Shown here one piece after another: positions 32,160 to 41,098 of a stretch of DNA of 64,000 bases (positions are counted from its first letter, which is position 1; each line of letters starts with the position of its first letter). The notes under the pieces are model-generated. The model was not told the DNA's origin and searched no databases. It was given only the letters and a program-made list of their open reading frames with translations. The DNA is from Arabiibacter massiliensis (GTDB taxonomy: Bacteria; Actinomycetota; Coriobacteriia; Coriobacteriales; Eggerthellaceae), in assembly GCF_900169505.1 (NCBI RefSeq), contig NZ_LT827021.1:620001-684000 (forward strand). Reading direction: 5' to 3'. Made by a program: the position numbers and the translations under genes.

Positions 32160-33182
32160 TCAGTAGCTTTCGATCTTGCGTTCGAACTCCTCCATGCGGT
32201 CGTAGCGCTCCACGAGCTCGCGGATGTCGTCGAGGAGCCTGCGCTTGTTCGAGAAGCTCAGGTCGTCGAGGACGGCGAAGGGCATCCCCATCACCTTGAG
32301 CGCGAAGGCGGGATCCCATTCGAGCGTGTCGTAGAAGGCGTTGAGCTGGCTGACGGCGTGCAGCGGGTCGTGCGCGGACACCTCCCGCAAGCGCTCGCCG
32401 ATGCGCTCCACGATGCCTACCTCGGCGGCGGCGAGCGGGCGCTGGTGCTCGATGAACTCGTCGGAGGAGAGGAAGTGGCTGTAGCCGATGAGGGAGTGCA
32501 CGCCCCACCGCTCCATGTAGGCCGCGGCGCAGCGCAGCACCGTGGCCGCGTCGTCGGGCGGGAGCTTCTCCATCACGTCCGGGAAGCGCTTGAGACGGAA
32601 CAGCGCGTGCACGACGTTGTAGAGCGTGAAGTAGCGCACCGTGGCGCCGCGTTCGCGAATGAGCTGGTCAATGGCGCTTTCCTCGATCTCCACGCGCGCG
32701 AGCATGCGGCGCTTGCCGTCGTAGTCCACCACCAGCATCTCGTTGGCGGGAAACGAGTCCGACATCTGGGAGTCGACGTTGGCGTTGAGGAACGCCGCCA
32801 GGCCCTCCGTCGTGACGCCCATCTCGGCGAGATTGCGCGCCATGTCGGCGGCCATGCCCTCGGGCACGCGGATCGGCCGCTCCACCACGTCGAAGTGCAT
32901 GAGCCACACCTGGTCGACCAGCCGCCCGGGCTCCATCGATCCCCGGAGGAGCCGCACCGCGCTCGGCAGCGCCTCCTCGTAGAGGCCCCCGCCGCCGGCA
33001 GCGAAGCAGAGCGCGTCGGCCAACGTGCCGCGCTCGACGAACTTGACGGCGCCGCCTTCGAGCTTGGACACGTAGGAGGGGCTCTTGCCCAGGTGCTCGG
33101 CCAGCTCCTTGGCGCCCACGCCGTTCTGCGCGCGCAGCGTTTTGATGAGCCTTGCCAGCTCTGGCGTGACGGCGAACTTCAT
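32160..33182 (-). CDS. XRE family regulator with large C-terminal domain
   Basis: A 340-residue protein. The N-terminal helix-turn-helix (ARLIKTLRAQNGVGAKELAE, LGKSPSYVSKLEGG) is followed by a ~270-residue mostly helical region of unknown fold that probably senses a ligand. Start at 33182 after GGAAGGACGC. Identical TTCAATTATTTTCCA sequences precede this gene and the downstream ene-reductase operon, so it very likely regulates both. I cannot name the effector. Confidence 0.85.
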   Translation of the reverse strand: MKFAVTPELARLIKTLRAQNGVGAKELAEHLGKSPSYVSKLEGGAVKFVERGTLADALCFAAGGGGLYEEALPSAVRLLRGSMEPGRLVDQVWLMHFDVVERPIRVPEGMAADMARNLAEMGVTTEGLAAFLNANVDSQMSDSFPANEMLVVDYDGKRRMLARVEIEESAIDQLIRERGATVRYFTLYNVVHALFRLKRFPDVMEKLPPDDAATVLRCAAAYMERWGVHSLIGYSHFLSSDEFIEHQRPLAAAEVGIVERIGERLREVSAHDPLHAVSQLNAFYDTLEWDPAFALKVMGMPFAVLDDLSFSNKRRLLDDIRELVERYDRMEEFERKIESY

Positions 33183-33200
33183 GGGTGCGTCCTTCCAACG

Positions 33201-33215
33201 TTCAATTATTTTCCA
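33201..33215 (-). promoter_or_regulatory. Operator copy upstream of the XRE regulator gene
   Basis: TTCAATTATTTTCCA, 19 bp before the start codon; matches 32101-32115 exactly. It lies close enough to the divergent promoter at 33234-33262 to influence that gene as well. Confidence 0.75.
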
Positions 33216-33233
33216 TTTTGCCACCCGCGTTCA

Positions 33234-33262
33234 TTGACGCGGGAAAGTATTTGAACTATTGT
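33234..33262 (+). promoter_or_regulatory. Promoter of the PheS/PheT-like gene
   Basis: TTGACG (33234-33239) and TATTGT (33257-33262) with a 17-bp spacer. Confidence 0.65.
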
Positions 33263-33360
33263 ACCAGCAACGGTGCAGGATAATCCTCGGCAACTCATCC
33301 AGTCTCCATCCCCATCCGCCATCCTGCAGCGCACGACAGACTCACCGAGGAGACGCTATG

Positions 33361-34668
33361 GAAAAGATCACGCACCATCCGCTGCGCGCGGTCGAGGACG
33401 CGCTGAAACGCGCGCTCGCGCTCAACGGCTTCACCCCGCACGACGACGGCTCCGCACGCGAGGTCGAGGAGCCCGACTGGTCCTTCAAGCTGCATCGCAA
33501 GCCCGACGACATGGACGCCCGGCCCGTCCTCCTGGAGGACGGCGGCTGCGCCCTGCGCTCGGAGCTGCTCGCCGCCCAGCTGGCCTCGCTGAGGGGGCCG
33601 CTCCCGCTGCGGGCGTTCTCGGCAGGCAGGGTCTACGACGCCCGCGACCAGCAGCGCCCCGGATGATCCTGCATCGAGGGCGTGTGGGCGGAGGCCGACA
33701 TCGGGCCGCGCGAGCTCGGGCGCTTCTGGACGGCCGTGGCCGAGGAGGCGTTCGGCGTGGGGGCGCAGGCGGAGCTCGCGCCCCTCTGCGAGGGCGCCTA
33801 CGAGGTGGGGGCGGTCGCGGACGGCGCCCCGTTCCGGCTCGCTTGCGTCGGGGAGGCGTCGAGCCTGGCACGCGCCCTGCTGGGGATCGAGGACAGCGAC
33901 GCGCCCACCTGGGCCTTCACCGTGGACGTAGACGCCGTGGCCGTGGCCGCGCACGGCCTTGCGGGGCGCGCGGAGCTCTACGATCCGACGATGACGTTCC
34001 TGCGCCGGTTCGAGGACGCCTCCTCCTCCCTCGGCGCGCCGCACCGCCGCCGCGCATGCAACCTGCTGCGCGGGCTCGGATTCGCCGAGTTCCACGGCCT
34101 CGACGTCTACGAGGCCGACTGCTATCGAAAGATGAACATGATCCAGGAGAGCTGGGACGCCAACAACCGCGGCGTGCAGCTGGCCGAGCCGCTCGGCGCC
34201 TTCTCCGGCCTGCCCACCGTGCTCACCCCGGCGCTCGAGGAGGCGCTCGCCGCCAACTACCGGGCCGGCGAGGAGGCGTGCAGGCTCTTCGAGCTCAGGC
34301 GCATCTTCCTGCCCGCCGCAGACGGCGGGCTTCCCATCGAGAAGACGGCGCTTTCCCTCGGCGGCTACGGGCCCGACCTGGGCAAGAAGGAGTGGAAGGC
34401 GCTCGTGGACGGCTTCCTCGCCGCGTTCGGCATTTCGAACCGCTTCTACATCCCCACCGACCGGGCCATCGCCTACGACACGGGCGACTGCTGGCTGGTC
34501 ATGGACGAGCGCATGCGCTACCTCGAAGGCAACTTCGGCTCGATCAGCCCCATCGCCCTCGAGAACCACGGAATCGAGGCGCCGGCGTTCATGGCTCAGT
34601 TCGAATTCGAAGCCCTCGAGGCGAAGGCCGACGAGGAGCTCGCCTTCACGCCGCCCGAGAACAGATAG
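33361..34668 (+). pseudogene. PheS/PheT-like single-chain tRNA-synthetase paralogue interrupted by UGA
   Basis: GAGGAGACGCT precedes an ATG, and 101 codons later TGA (33664-33666) interrupts a frame that otherwise continues for 435 codons. Before the stop: a PheS-type class II core start (ITHHPLRAVEDALKRAL, LPLRAFSAGRVYDARD). After it: IEGVWAEADIG continuing motif 2, then a PheT-like catalytic-fold half (NNRGVQLAEPLGAFSGLPTV, ACRLFELRRIFLP). So it is a PheRS-like fusion, not the housekeeping enzyme. Reading across the stop restores the family order with no frameshift. A nonsense mutation is the simplest reading; recoding or a two-chain product are alternatives. Confidence 0.65.
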
Positions 34669-34679
34669 CGTTCGGAGCC

Positions 34680-34708
34680 GGGGGCCTCGTTCCTAGCGCG
34701 AGACCCCC
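34680..34708. terminator. Hairpin between convergent genes
   Basis: GGGGGCCTCG (34680-34689) pairs with CGAGACCCCC (34699-34708) with one mismatch, between the PheS/PheT-like gene and the Rieske oxidoreductase gene. No clear T-run. Confidence 0.5.
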
Positions 34709-34713
34709 GTCCG

Positions 34714-36030
34714 TCACCGGCTCTCAGGCTTGATGGGACGCTTCGCGGGGCCTTCGAGCACCTCGCCTTCGGCGTCGAAGCGAGAGCCGTGGCAGGGGCA
34801 GTCCCACGAATCCTCCTGGTCGTTGTGCGCCAGGCAGCAGCCCAGGTGCGTGCAGCGCCTCCCCGGCTTCACGATATTCGCGGCCGAGACGCCCAGGTTC
34901 GAGAACAGGCTGGGCGAGAGCATGGAGCGCTGCGGCGAGAGGAGGCCCTGCACGTCGCTGCGCCCCCGCACGATGAGGTCGCAGATGGCGCGGGCGGCCA
35001 CGTAGGAGCCGGTCATCCCCCACTTGCTGAAGCCGGTGGCCACGTAGCGGTTCGGGTGGCTGCGCTGGTGCACGCCGACGTAGGGCATTCCGTCCAGGCT
35101 CATGCAGTCCTGCGTGGCCCACGCGTAGCGCTCCGCCGCGCCGGGATAGGCCTCGCCGACGTAGCGGCGCAGCTGGGCGTAGCCCTGGTCGGGGCCGGGG
35201 CCTTCGCCCGTGCGGCACCCGCCGCCGCCCACCAGCAGGGCGTCGCCGTAGGTGCGGAACGAGTAGCCGCCGCCGTCGCTCACGAACATGCCGTCCACCG
35301 GCTGGGCGCCCTCGAGCGCGAGCACGTAGGAGCGCTCCTGGTGCAGCTTCATGAAGTAGAGGCCGGGTACGTTGACCAGGGGGTAGTGCGTCGCGTACAC
35401 GATGTAGTCGGCCGTGACCGAGCCCTGGGCCGTGTGCGCCGTGTTTCCCTCGACGTCCGTGACGAACGCGTCCTCGTACACCTCGATCGACGGCATGAGG
35501 CCGAAGAGCAGCTTGAGCGGGTTGAACTGCGCCTGGCCCTCCATGCCGAGTGCTCCGTTGTTCTGAACGGGCACGGGCGCATGGTCGAGCACGTGGTGCG
35601 GGATGCCCAGGCGCTCGTAGGCGGCGCGTTCGCGCTCGATGCTGGCGGTGGAGCCTTGGGCGTACACGTAGGCGGTCCGCTCCTCGAAGTCGCAGGGGAC
35701 GCGCTCGGCAAGTGCGCGGTAGCCCTCGACGGCGGCCTGGTTGACCTCGTAGTAGAGACGCGCCCGCTCGGGGCCCTCGCGCTTGACGATGCTGTCGTAG
35801 ATGAGGCCGTGCTGGGCGGTCACTTTGGCGGTGGTGTTCGCCGTGACGCCGAGGCCCGCGCGCTTGCCCTCGAGCACCGCGCAGCGCGCGCCCGCTTGCG
35901 TCAGCATGTGCGCGCACAGCATGCCCGCCATACCGCCGCCGATCACCGCCACGTCGGCGCGCAGGTCGCCGTGGAGCGTGCGCACGGGGCCTTCCGGCCG
36001 CTGCGCAGTCGCCTCCCAGATAGATGTCAT
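34714..36030 (-). CDS. FAD-dependent (DAO-type) oxidoreductase with C-terminal Rieske domain
   Basis: A 438-residue protein. The FAD site is VAVIGGGMAGMLCAHMLTQA near residue 30. A DAO/glycine-oxidase-like middle follows, with HPNRYVATGFSKWGMTGSY before the end of the flavin domain. The last ~70 residues are a Rieske [2Fe-2S] domain: CTHLGC and CPCHGSRF give the two Cys-His pairs. No signal peptide. Start at 36030 after GAAAGGG. The Rieske domain suggests electron transfer from or to a soluble partner; the substrate is unknown. It stands alone. Confidence 0.92.
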   Translation of the reverse strand: MTSIWEATAQRPEGPVRTLHGDLRADVAVIGGGMAGMLCAHMLTQAGARCAVLEGKRAGLGVTANTTAKVTAQHGLIYDSIVKREGPERARLYYEVNQAAVEGYRALAERVPCDFEERTAYVYAQGSTASIERERAAYERLGIPHHVLDHAPVPVQNNGALGMEGQAQFNPLKLLFGLMPSIEVYEDAFVTDVEGNTAHTAQGSVTADYIVYATHYPLVNVPGLYFMKLHQERSYVLALEGAQPVDGMFVSDGGGYSFRTYGDALLVGGGGCRTGEGPGPDQGYAQLRRYVGEAYPGAAERYAWATQDCMSLDGMPYVGVHQRSHPNRYVATGFSKWGMTGSYVAARAICDLIVRGRSDVQGLLSPQRSMLSPSLFSNLGVSAANIVKPGRRCTHLGCCLAHNDQEDSWDCPCHGSRFDAEGEVLEGPAKRPIKPESR

Positions 36031-36154
36031 GGCCAGCCCTTTCGTCCGCAGATGGAAACAGTCGCGGAGAAGGGTATCTCGTCCGATCGGGCGCACCGCT
36101 GGCCCACGCGCCGCGTCACCCGCCCCTTGCCGAACGGTTTCGCTTGCGTGAGCC

Positions 36155-36210
36155 ATTGTCGACCGAAACACACGCCACAGCAGCCTCAAGCGTGTGTTTC
36201 GGTCGACAAT
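36155..36210. repeat. Long palindrome, TGTCG/CCGAAAC family (copy 2)
   Basis: Perfect 21-base arms (36155-36175 and 36190-36210) around a 14-base loop, between the isocitrate dehydrogenase end and the Rieske oxidoreductase start. The outer part, TGTCGACCGAAAC, matches copy 1 at 27151 except for one base. Confidence 0.78.
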
Positions 36211-36274
36211 CCTCCGAAACCAGCGGCACCCGGGACGGATCCCAAGTGCCGCGTGCAGGTTGACGTTTTGCGGC

Positions 36275-37477
36275 TTACGCGGCGAGGCGCTTGGCGATGG
36301 CGAGGATGAAGTCACGGGTGGAGAGCGTCGTCGGATTCTCCAGCGTGGTGATGAGCGCGAGGTCGCCCGTCATCTCGCCGGCCTCGATGGTGTCGAGCGT
36401 GGCGCGCTCCAGGCGGTCGGCGAACGCCACGAGGTCGTCGAGGCCGTCCAGCTCGCCGCGCTTGCGCAGCGCTCTGGTCCACGCGAAGATGGTGGCCACC
36501 GAGTTCGTGGACGTCTCCTCGCCCTTGAGGTGCTTGTAGTAGTGGCGCTGCACGGTGCCGTGCGCGGCCTCGTACTCGTACACGCCAGCCGGCGACACCA
36601 GCACCGACGTCATCATGGCGAGCGAGCCGAACGCGCTCGACACCATGTCGCTCATCACGTCGCCGTCGTAGTTCTTGCACGCCCAGATGAAGCCGCCGTC
36701 GGCCTTCATCACGCGCGCCACGGCGTCGTCGATGAGCGTATAGAAGTACTCGATGCCGGCGGCCTCGAAGCGCGCGGCGTACTCGGCGTCGTAGATCTCC
36801 TGGAAGATGTCCTTGAAGCGGTGGTCGTACTTCTTGGAGATGGTGTCCTTAGTGGCGAACCAGATGTCCTGGCCCAGGTCGAGCGCGTACTCGAAGCAGC
36901 TACGCGCGAAGCTCTCGATGGACGCGTCCAGGTTGTGCATGCCCTGCGCGATGCCGGGGCCGTCGAACTCCTGCACGAGCTCGCGCGTCTCGGAGCCGTC
37001 GGCGGCGGTGTACACGAGCTCCACCTTGCCCGGGCCGGGGATGCGCAGCTCGGTGTTCTTGTACACGTCGCCGTAGGCGTGGCGGGCGATGGTGATGGGC
37101 TTGACCCAGTTGCGCACGCACGGCTCGATGCCCGCCACGGTGATGGGCGTGCGGAACACCGTGCCGTCGAGCAGGGCGCGGATGGTGCCGTTGGGGCTCT
37201 TCCACATCTGTTTGAGGTCGTACTCGTCCATGCGCGCGGCGTTCGGCGTGATGGTGGCGCACTTCACAGCCACGCCCAAACGCTTGGTTGCCTCGGCGGA
37301 GTCGGCGGTCACCTGGTCGTCGGTGGCGTTGCGGTGCTCCAGGCCCAGGTCGTAGTACTCGGTCTTGAGGTCGACGTGCGGGCAGATCAGCTCGTCCTTG
37401 ATCATCTGCCAGATGATGCGCGTCATCTCGTCGCCGTCCATCTCCACCAACGGCGTGGTCATCTGAATCTTCGCCAT
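36275..37477 (-). CDS. icd: NADP-dependent isocitrate dehydrogenase
   Basis: A 400-residue enzyme of the homodimeric, eukaryotic-like NADP-IDH subfamily, making 2-oxoglutarate from isocitrate. Substrate motif [33 protein letters not shown], the metal-site segment [19 protein letters not shown] and the cofactor region [16 protein letters not shown] are all visible. Start at 37477 (MAKIQM) after AAAGGCAG; an upstream in-frame ATG at 37498 is less likely. The only TCA-cycle gene in the window. Confidence 0.95.
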   Translation of the reverse strand: MAKIQMTTPLVEMDGDEMTRIIWQMIKDELICPHVDLKTEYYDLGLEHRNATDDQVTADSAEATKRLGVAVKCATITPNAARMDEYDLKQMWKSPNGTIRALLDGTVFRTPITVAGIEPCVRNWVKPITIARHAYGDVYKNTELRIPGPGKVELVYTAADGSETRELVQEFDGPGIAQGMHNLDASIESFARSCFEYALDLGQDIWFATKDTISKKYDHRFKDIFQEIYDAEYAARFEAAGIEYFYTLIDDAVARVMKADGGFIWACKNYDGDVMSDMVSSAFGSLAMMTSVLVSPAGVYEYEAAHGTVQRHYYKHLKGEETSTNSVATIFAWTRALRKRGELDGLDDLVAFADRLERATLDTIEAGEMTGDLALITTLENPTTLSTRDFILAIAKRLAA

Positions 37478-37531
37478 GGTCTGCCTTTCTGCGTCCAAAG
37501 AGCCGTCGCTCCCTCGTTTTCCTCTACCCGC

Positions 37532-38527
37532 CTATGATAGCGTTGAATCCGCCGGTGCGCGCCCGGACGACGCCATAATCCGGCGCATGTCCATGCGGAG
37601 GGCCTCCTCGACGCGGGACATCCTGGGGTCGGCGAGGCGCGGCCGCTCGCGCCGGAACCATTCCCAGGAGCTCCGCATGCCCTCGGCGAGCGCTATGCGC
37701 GGCTGCGCCAGGCCGAACCGCGCCGCCTTGCCGACGTCCAGCAGGTAGGTCTGGTCGCGGAAGGGGAAGAACTCGCGCGCCTCCATGGCGCCGCAGGCGT
37801 CGACGGGCACGATGCGCGGCTCGACGCCGACTGCGGCCGCGGCGGCGCGGACAAGGCCGTCCCAGCCCACCGGCTCAGGATGCGCGCAGTTGAGCACCTC
37901 CGCGCCCCACGGCTCGGCGTCGAGGACGCTCAGCAACAGGCGCACGAAGTCGTCGATGTGCAGGAACTGCGTGCGTGCGCCACCGGCGGGCACGGGCACG
38001 GCGATCCCCTGTTCGAGGCGGCCGAACAGGTAGGCCTCGCGGTAGAGGTTATTGCCGGGCCCGTAGAGGTAGGCGGGCCGCAGGATGGTGAGCGCGAAGC
38101 CGAGCTGCGCCCGTTCGCGGGCAAGCAGGCGCTCGGCCTCGAGCTTCCCCAGGCCGTAGGCGCCCCAGACCTCGTTCTCCCCTATCGGCGCGTCCTCGGC
38201 GAGGGGCGCGTCGGAGGGCACGTACACCGCGCCCGAGCTCACGAGCACGTAGCGCGTCCCCTCGCCGAAGCGCAGCATGTCAAGCACGGGCGCCACGTCG
38301 GCGGCCGCGTACGCCGACACGTCCACCACCGCGTCGAAGCGCTCGCCCGCAAGTTCGCTCAGGCTCGCCGGGTCGCGCCGGTCGCCGCGGTAATGCCTCA
38401 TCAGGCCGTCATACTCCACCGGCAGACGTCCGCGCGTGAGGATGGACATGTCGAAGCCGCGCGCGATCAACCCCTCGGCCACCGCCCGTCCGACGAACCG
38501 CGTCCCACCCAAAACGAGCACGCGCAT
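37532..38527 (-). CDS. NAD-dependent epimerase/dehydratase family protein
   Basis: A 331-residue extended-SDR protein. Cofactor loop MRVLVLGGTRFVGRAVAEGL at the very start, catalytic YGLGK preceded by LVSSGAVYV, and the LRPAYLYGPGNN segment typical of nucleotide-sugar epimerases and isoflavone-reductase-like enzymes. Soluble, no signal. It lies between icd and a REP-like palindrome. The substrate is probably a nucleotide sugar or similar, but cannot be specified. Confidence 0.88.
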   Translation of the reverse strand: MRVLVLGGTRFVGRAVAEGLIARGFDMSILTRGRLPVEYDGLMRHYRGDRRDPASLSELAGERFDAVVDVSAYAAADVAPVLDMLRFGEGTRYVLVSSGAVYVPSDAPLAEDAPIGENEVWGAYGLGKLEAERLLARERAQLGFALTILRPAYLYGPGNNLYREAYLFGRLEQGIAVPVPAGGARTQFLHIDDFVRLLLSVLDAEPWGAEVLNCAHPEPVGWDGLVRAAAAAVGVEPRIVPVDACGAMEAREFFPFRDQTYLLDVGKAARFGLAQPRIALAEGMRSSWEWFRRERPRLADPRMSRVEEALRMDMRRIMASSGRAPADSTLS

Positions 38528-38559
38528 GGCGCTCCCCTTCCCTTCGACGTCGAAAATGT

Positions 38560-38609
38560 CATAAAAGGGGACTGTCCCCTTTCATAAAAGGGGACAGTCC
38601 CCTTTTATG
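38560..38609. repeat. Two tandem palindromes of the GGGAC/GTCCC family
   Basis: Two units in tandem, each based on CATAAAAGGGGAC and its complement with T or A at the centre. The stop codon of the 38605 gene lies inside the second unit, so the repeat is part of that gene's 3' end. Confidence 0.85.
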
Positions 38610-39015
38610 CCAAAACTTCGGATAGCCCGACCGGCTCGCCGTCCTCGTATTCCCACCGGTGTAGCGTGGCGACCTCTATCTCGTAGAACGCCTCGTCGGT
38701 TTCGACGAATCCGTCCTCGTCGGAAAACGCGCCCTCGAAGCGGGCTGCGTATGCGCTCTGCACCGCTGCGACGGCCGGATCGTCCACGCCGCCGAGCAGC
38801 CGGGCACGCCCCGTGAAGTACGAGGCGCCGACGCAGCCCGCCACGCGGGGATTGCCCTCCATCTGCCGCGCCTTCGTCGAGGAGCGCGACGTGCGCACCA
38901 CGATCCTCCCGTCCATCACCAGCGGGCTGACCGGCCGCGACGTCACCTCGTCGTCCAGGCTCGTCGACAGCACGAGCACCTCGCTTCCCGCAAGCTCTCC
39001 GAAAAAGCCCTCCAT
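38605..39015 (-). CDS. Pyridoxamine-5'-phosphate-oxidase-like (flavin split-barrel) protein
   Basis: A 136-residue protein with the split-barrel start (LVLSTSLDDEVTSRPVSPLV, IVVRTSRSSTKARQM), as in general-stress flavin-binding proteins and PNPOx-like enzymes. It probably binds FMN, F420 or haem; cofactor and reaction are not readable. I chose ATG 39015 with GAAAGGAT upstream; a GTG at 39021 is possible. REP-like palindromes bracket it on both sides. Confidence 0.8.
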   Translation of the reverse strand: MEGFFGELAGSEVLVLSTSLDDEVTSRPVSPLVMDGRIVVRTSRSSTKARQMEGNPRVAGCVGASYFTGRARLLGGVDDPAVAAVQSAYAARFEGAFSDEDGFVETDEAFYEIEVATLHRWEYEDGEPVGLSEVLA

Positions 39016-39037
39016 GCGCACATCCTTTCTCCAAAAT

Positions 39038-39068
39038 GTCCCAAATGGGGACTGTCCCCATTTGGGAC
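39038..39068. repeat. 31-bp palindrome of the GGGAC/GTCCC family
   Basis: Arms GTCCCAAATGGGGAC and its exact complement around a single T. It lies between the split-barrel gene and the end of the ABC exporter gene. Confidence 0.85.
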
Positions 39069-39070
39069 AC

Positions 39071-40858
39071 TCACTCTAGGTACGCGCCGGTCTGGCGGCT
39101 CCACAAATTCGCGTAGGGGCCGCCGGCCTCGATGAGCTGGGCATGCGGGCCGTCCTCCACCACGCGCCCGCCATCGAGCACGACGATGCGGTCGAGCGCG
39201 GCCACGGTGGACAGGCGGTGTGCCACCACGATGGCGGTGCGCCCGCGCATGAGGGTTGCGAGCGCGTCCTGCACCAGCTGCTCGCTCTCGGAGTCGAGCG
39301 CGCTCGTGGCCTCGTCGAGCACAAGCACCGGGCAGTCGGCCAGAAGCGCCCGCGCGATGGCGATGCGCTGCCGCTGCCCGCCCGAGAGCTTCACGCCGCG
39401 CTCGCCCGTGACGGTGTCGAAGCCCTGCGGCAGCCGCTCGATGAACTCGAGCGCGTTCGCCTGCCGCGCTGCCTCCCTGATCTGCTCCATCGTGGCGTCG
39501 GGCCGCCCGTAGGCGATGTTCTCCGCGATAGAGCGGTGGAACAAGAGCGCCTCCTGCGGCACGTAGGCGATCTGGCGGCGCAGCGACTGCTGCGTGGTCT
39601 GGGACACGTCCTGCCCGTCCACGAGGATGCGCCCCTCCTGGATGTCGGACAACCGCAGCAGAAGCTTCGTGAGCGTGGTCTTCCCCGCCCCGCTCGCGCC
39701 CACGAGGCCCACGCGCTGGCCTGCGGGGATGTGCAGGTCCAGATGGTCGAACACCCTCGTGCGCGCGTCGCCGTCGGTGTACCAGAAGCCGATGTCCTCG
39801 AAGTCGATGGCGCCCTCGCGCACCTCGAGGGGCAGCGCGTCCGGCTTGTCGTCCACGAGGCGCGGCTCGTCGAGGATGACGGTCATGCCGCTCGCGTCGC
39901 CGAACGCGCGGTTGAAGCGCTGCAGGCCGTTGTTGATGAAGTTGAACTGGTTCGTCACCGTGTAGGTGTAGGTGAACATCACCACGAGCGTGCCCGGCGT
40001 GATGCCGTACCACGCGTTGCCGCCCGCGATGAACACGGCCACCACGCTCATGATGGCGATGGTGATGCACGCCGTCACGATGCCGCGCGTGAGCGACGCC
40101 CACATGCGCTTGGAGTCGCGCGCCACCACCTCGCGGTTGGCCTGGTCGAAGAGGCTGCGCTCGTAGTCCTCGCGCCCGTAGGTCTTCACGGCCAGGATGT
40201 TCGCCACCGAGTCGGACAGCTCGCCCGAGAGCTGGTTCTGGGCGCTCGCCGCCTGCTCGTTCAGGTGCAGGATGCGCTTGTACATGTAGTAGGACACGCC
40301 CGCGTACACCGCCAGCAGCACCATGAGGATGGCCACGTACACCGGCACCCGCGGCGCCAGGATGGCGCACGTGAACACCACCGAGCAGACAACCGGCAGA
40401 AACGGGAACGTGATGGTCTCCAGCAGCAGCTGGTAGGCGCTCATGAACTTGGTGGTCTGGCTCACGAGCGTGCCGCCGAAGCGGTTGGAGTGGAACGACA
40501 TCGACTGGTTGGCCAGCGCGTCGAACGACATGGTGGCCAGGTCGTAGGACGCGGCGATCTGCAGGCGGTACATGGCGTAGTCCTGCACCTTGCTGGCCGC
40601 CTGGCCGGCCACGTTGATGCCGATGAGCGCCGCGATGTACGGTCCGAACACGGCAAAAACCTGATCCGGCGGCACCGAGCCCGCGCTCACGCGATCCACC
40701 ACCAGGCTCATGACGTAGGGGTTGCCGTAGGACAAGAGCGCCACGAACAGGAACGTCGCCGTCATGAGCGCGGCGAACAGCCCGAGGTGCCTGCGCGTGA
40801 CCAGCCAGAAGTAGTGCAGCGTGCGCCTGGTCGTCGACGGAGCGCCAGAATGTGCCAT
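39071..40858 (-). CDS. ABC exporter, fused permease and ATPase
   Basis: A 595-residue half-transporter: six membrane helices in the first ~330 residues, then a complete ATPase with Walker A GLVGASGAGKTTLTK, signature LSGGQRQRIAIARALL, Walker B VLVLDEATSALD and H-loop IVVAHRLSTV. It probably works as a homodimer for lipid, peptide or drug export. No partner half-transporter is adjacent, and the palindrome at 39038 follows its stop. The substrate is unknown. Confidence 0.92.
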   Translation of the reverse strand: MAHSGAPSTTRRTLHYFWLVTRRHLGLFAALMTATFLFVALLSYGNPYVMSLVVDRVSAGSVPPDQVFAVFGPYIAALIGINVAGQAASKVQDYAMYRLQIAASYDLATMSFDALANQSMSFHSNRFGGTLVSQTTKFMSAYQLLLETITFPFLPVVCSVVFTCAILAPRVPVYVAILMVLLAVYAGVSYYMYKRILHLNEQAASAQNQLSGELSDSVANILAVKTYGREDYERSLFDQANREVVARDSKRMWASLTRGIVTACITIAIMSVVAVFIAGGNAWYGITPGTLVVMFTYTYTVTNQFNFINNGLQRFNRAFGDASGMTVILDEPRLVDDKPDALPLEVREGAIDFEDIGFWYTDGDARTRVFDHLDLHIPAGQRVGLVGASGAGKTTLTKLLLRLSDIQEGRILVDGQDVSQTTQQSLRRQIAYVPQEALLFHRSIAENIAYGRPDATMEQIREAARQANALEFIERLPQGFDTVTGERGVKLSGGQRQRIAIARALLADCPVLVLDEATSALDSESEQLVQDALATLMRGRTAIVVAHRLSTVAALDRIVVLDGGRVVEDGPHAQLIEAGGPYANLWSRQTGAYLE

Positions 40859-40994
40859 GGAGGAAGCCTTTCTCTTCGATCCCCTCGATTATGCCACAAC
40901 CGGGCCGCGCAGACGCGTTACGCATTCCGGCTTCACAGGCCCACCGACGCCGATACGCCGATACGCGAATTGTTGCAAATGATCGGGCACGGCC

Positions 40995-41098
40995 TTGAGA
41001 AGGCATTCGAATCGTGGTATAAACGTATCGGAGGTTCGAAAGGACTTCTACCAAGTCGCCGGGGGCTATCCTCCGGCATCTTTGTTGATTGGGGCCTT
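40995..41098 (+). promoter_or_regulatory. Promoter and conserved hairpin leader of the DUF3800 gene (copy 2)
   Basis: TTGAGA (40995-41000) and TATAAA (41018-41023) are 17 bp apart, a strong promoter. The leader holds CAAGTCGCCGGGGG and TCCTCCGGCA, which form a GC hairpin just before the start codon; the same leader is found at 19785. Upstream (40859-40994) I see only the ABC exporter promoter region and a short GCCGATAC tandem. Confidence 0.65.

Noticed and set aside
33664..33666. UGA as a selenocysteine codon in the PheS/PheT-like gene
   Set aside because: I could not see a clear SECIS-type hairpin at the required distance, and the position in the family is not a known Cys/Sec site; kept only as a testable alternative.
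34675..34724. A larger stem (GAGCCGG with CCGGCTC) around the 34680-34708 hairpin
   Set aside because: The outer arm lies in the coding end of the Rieske gene and the long interior makes pairing doubtful.
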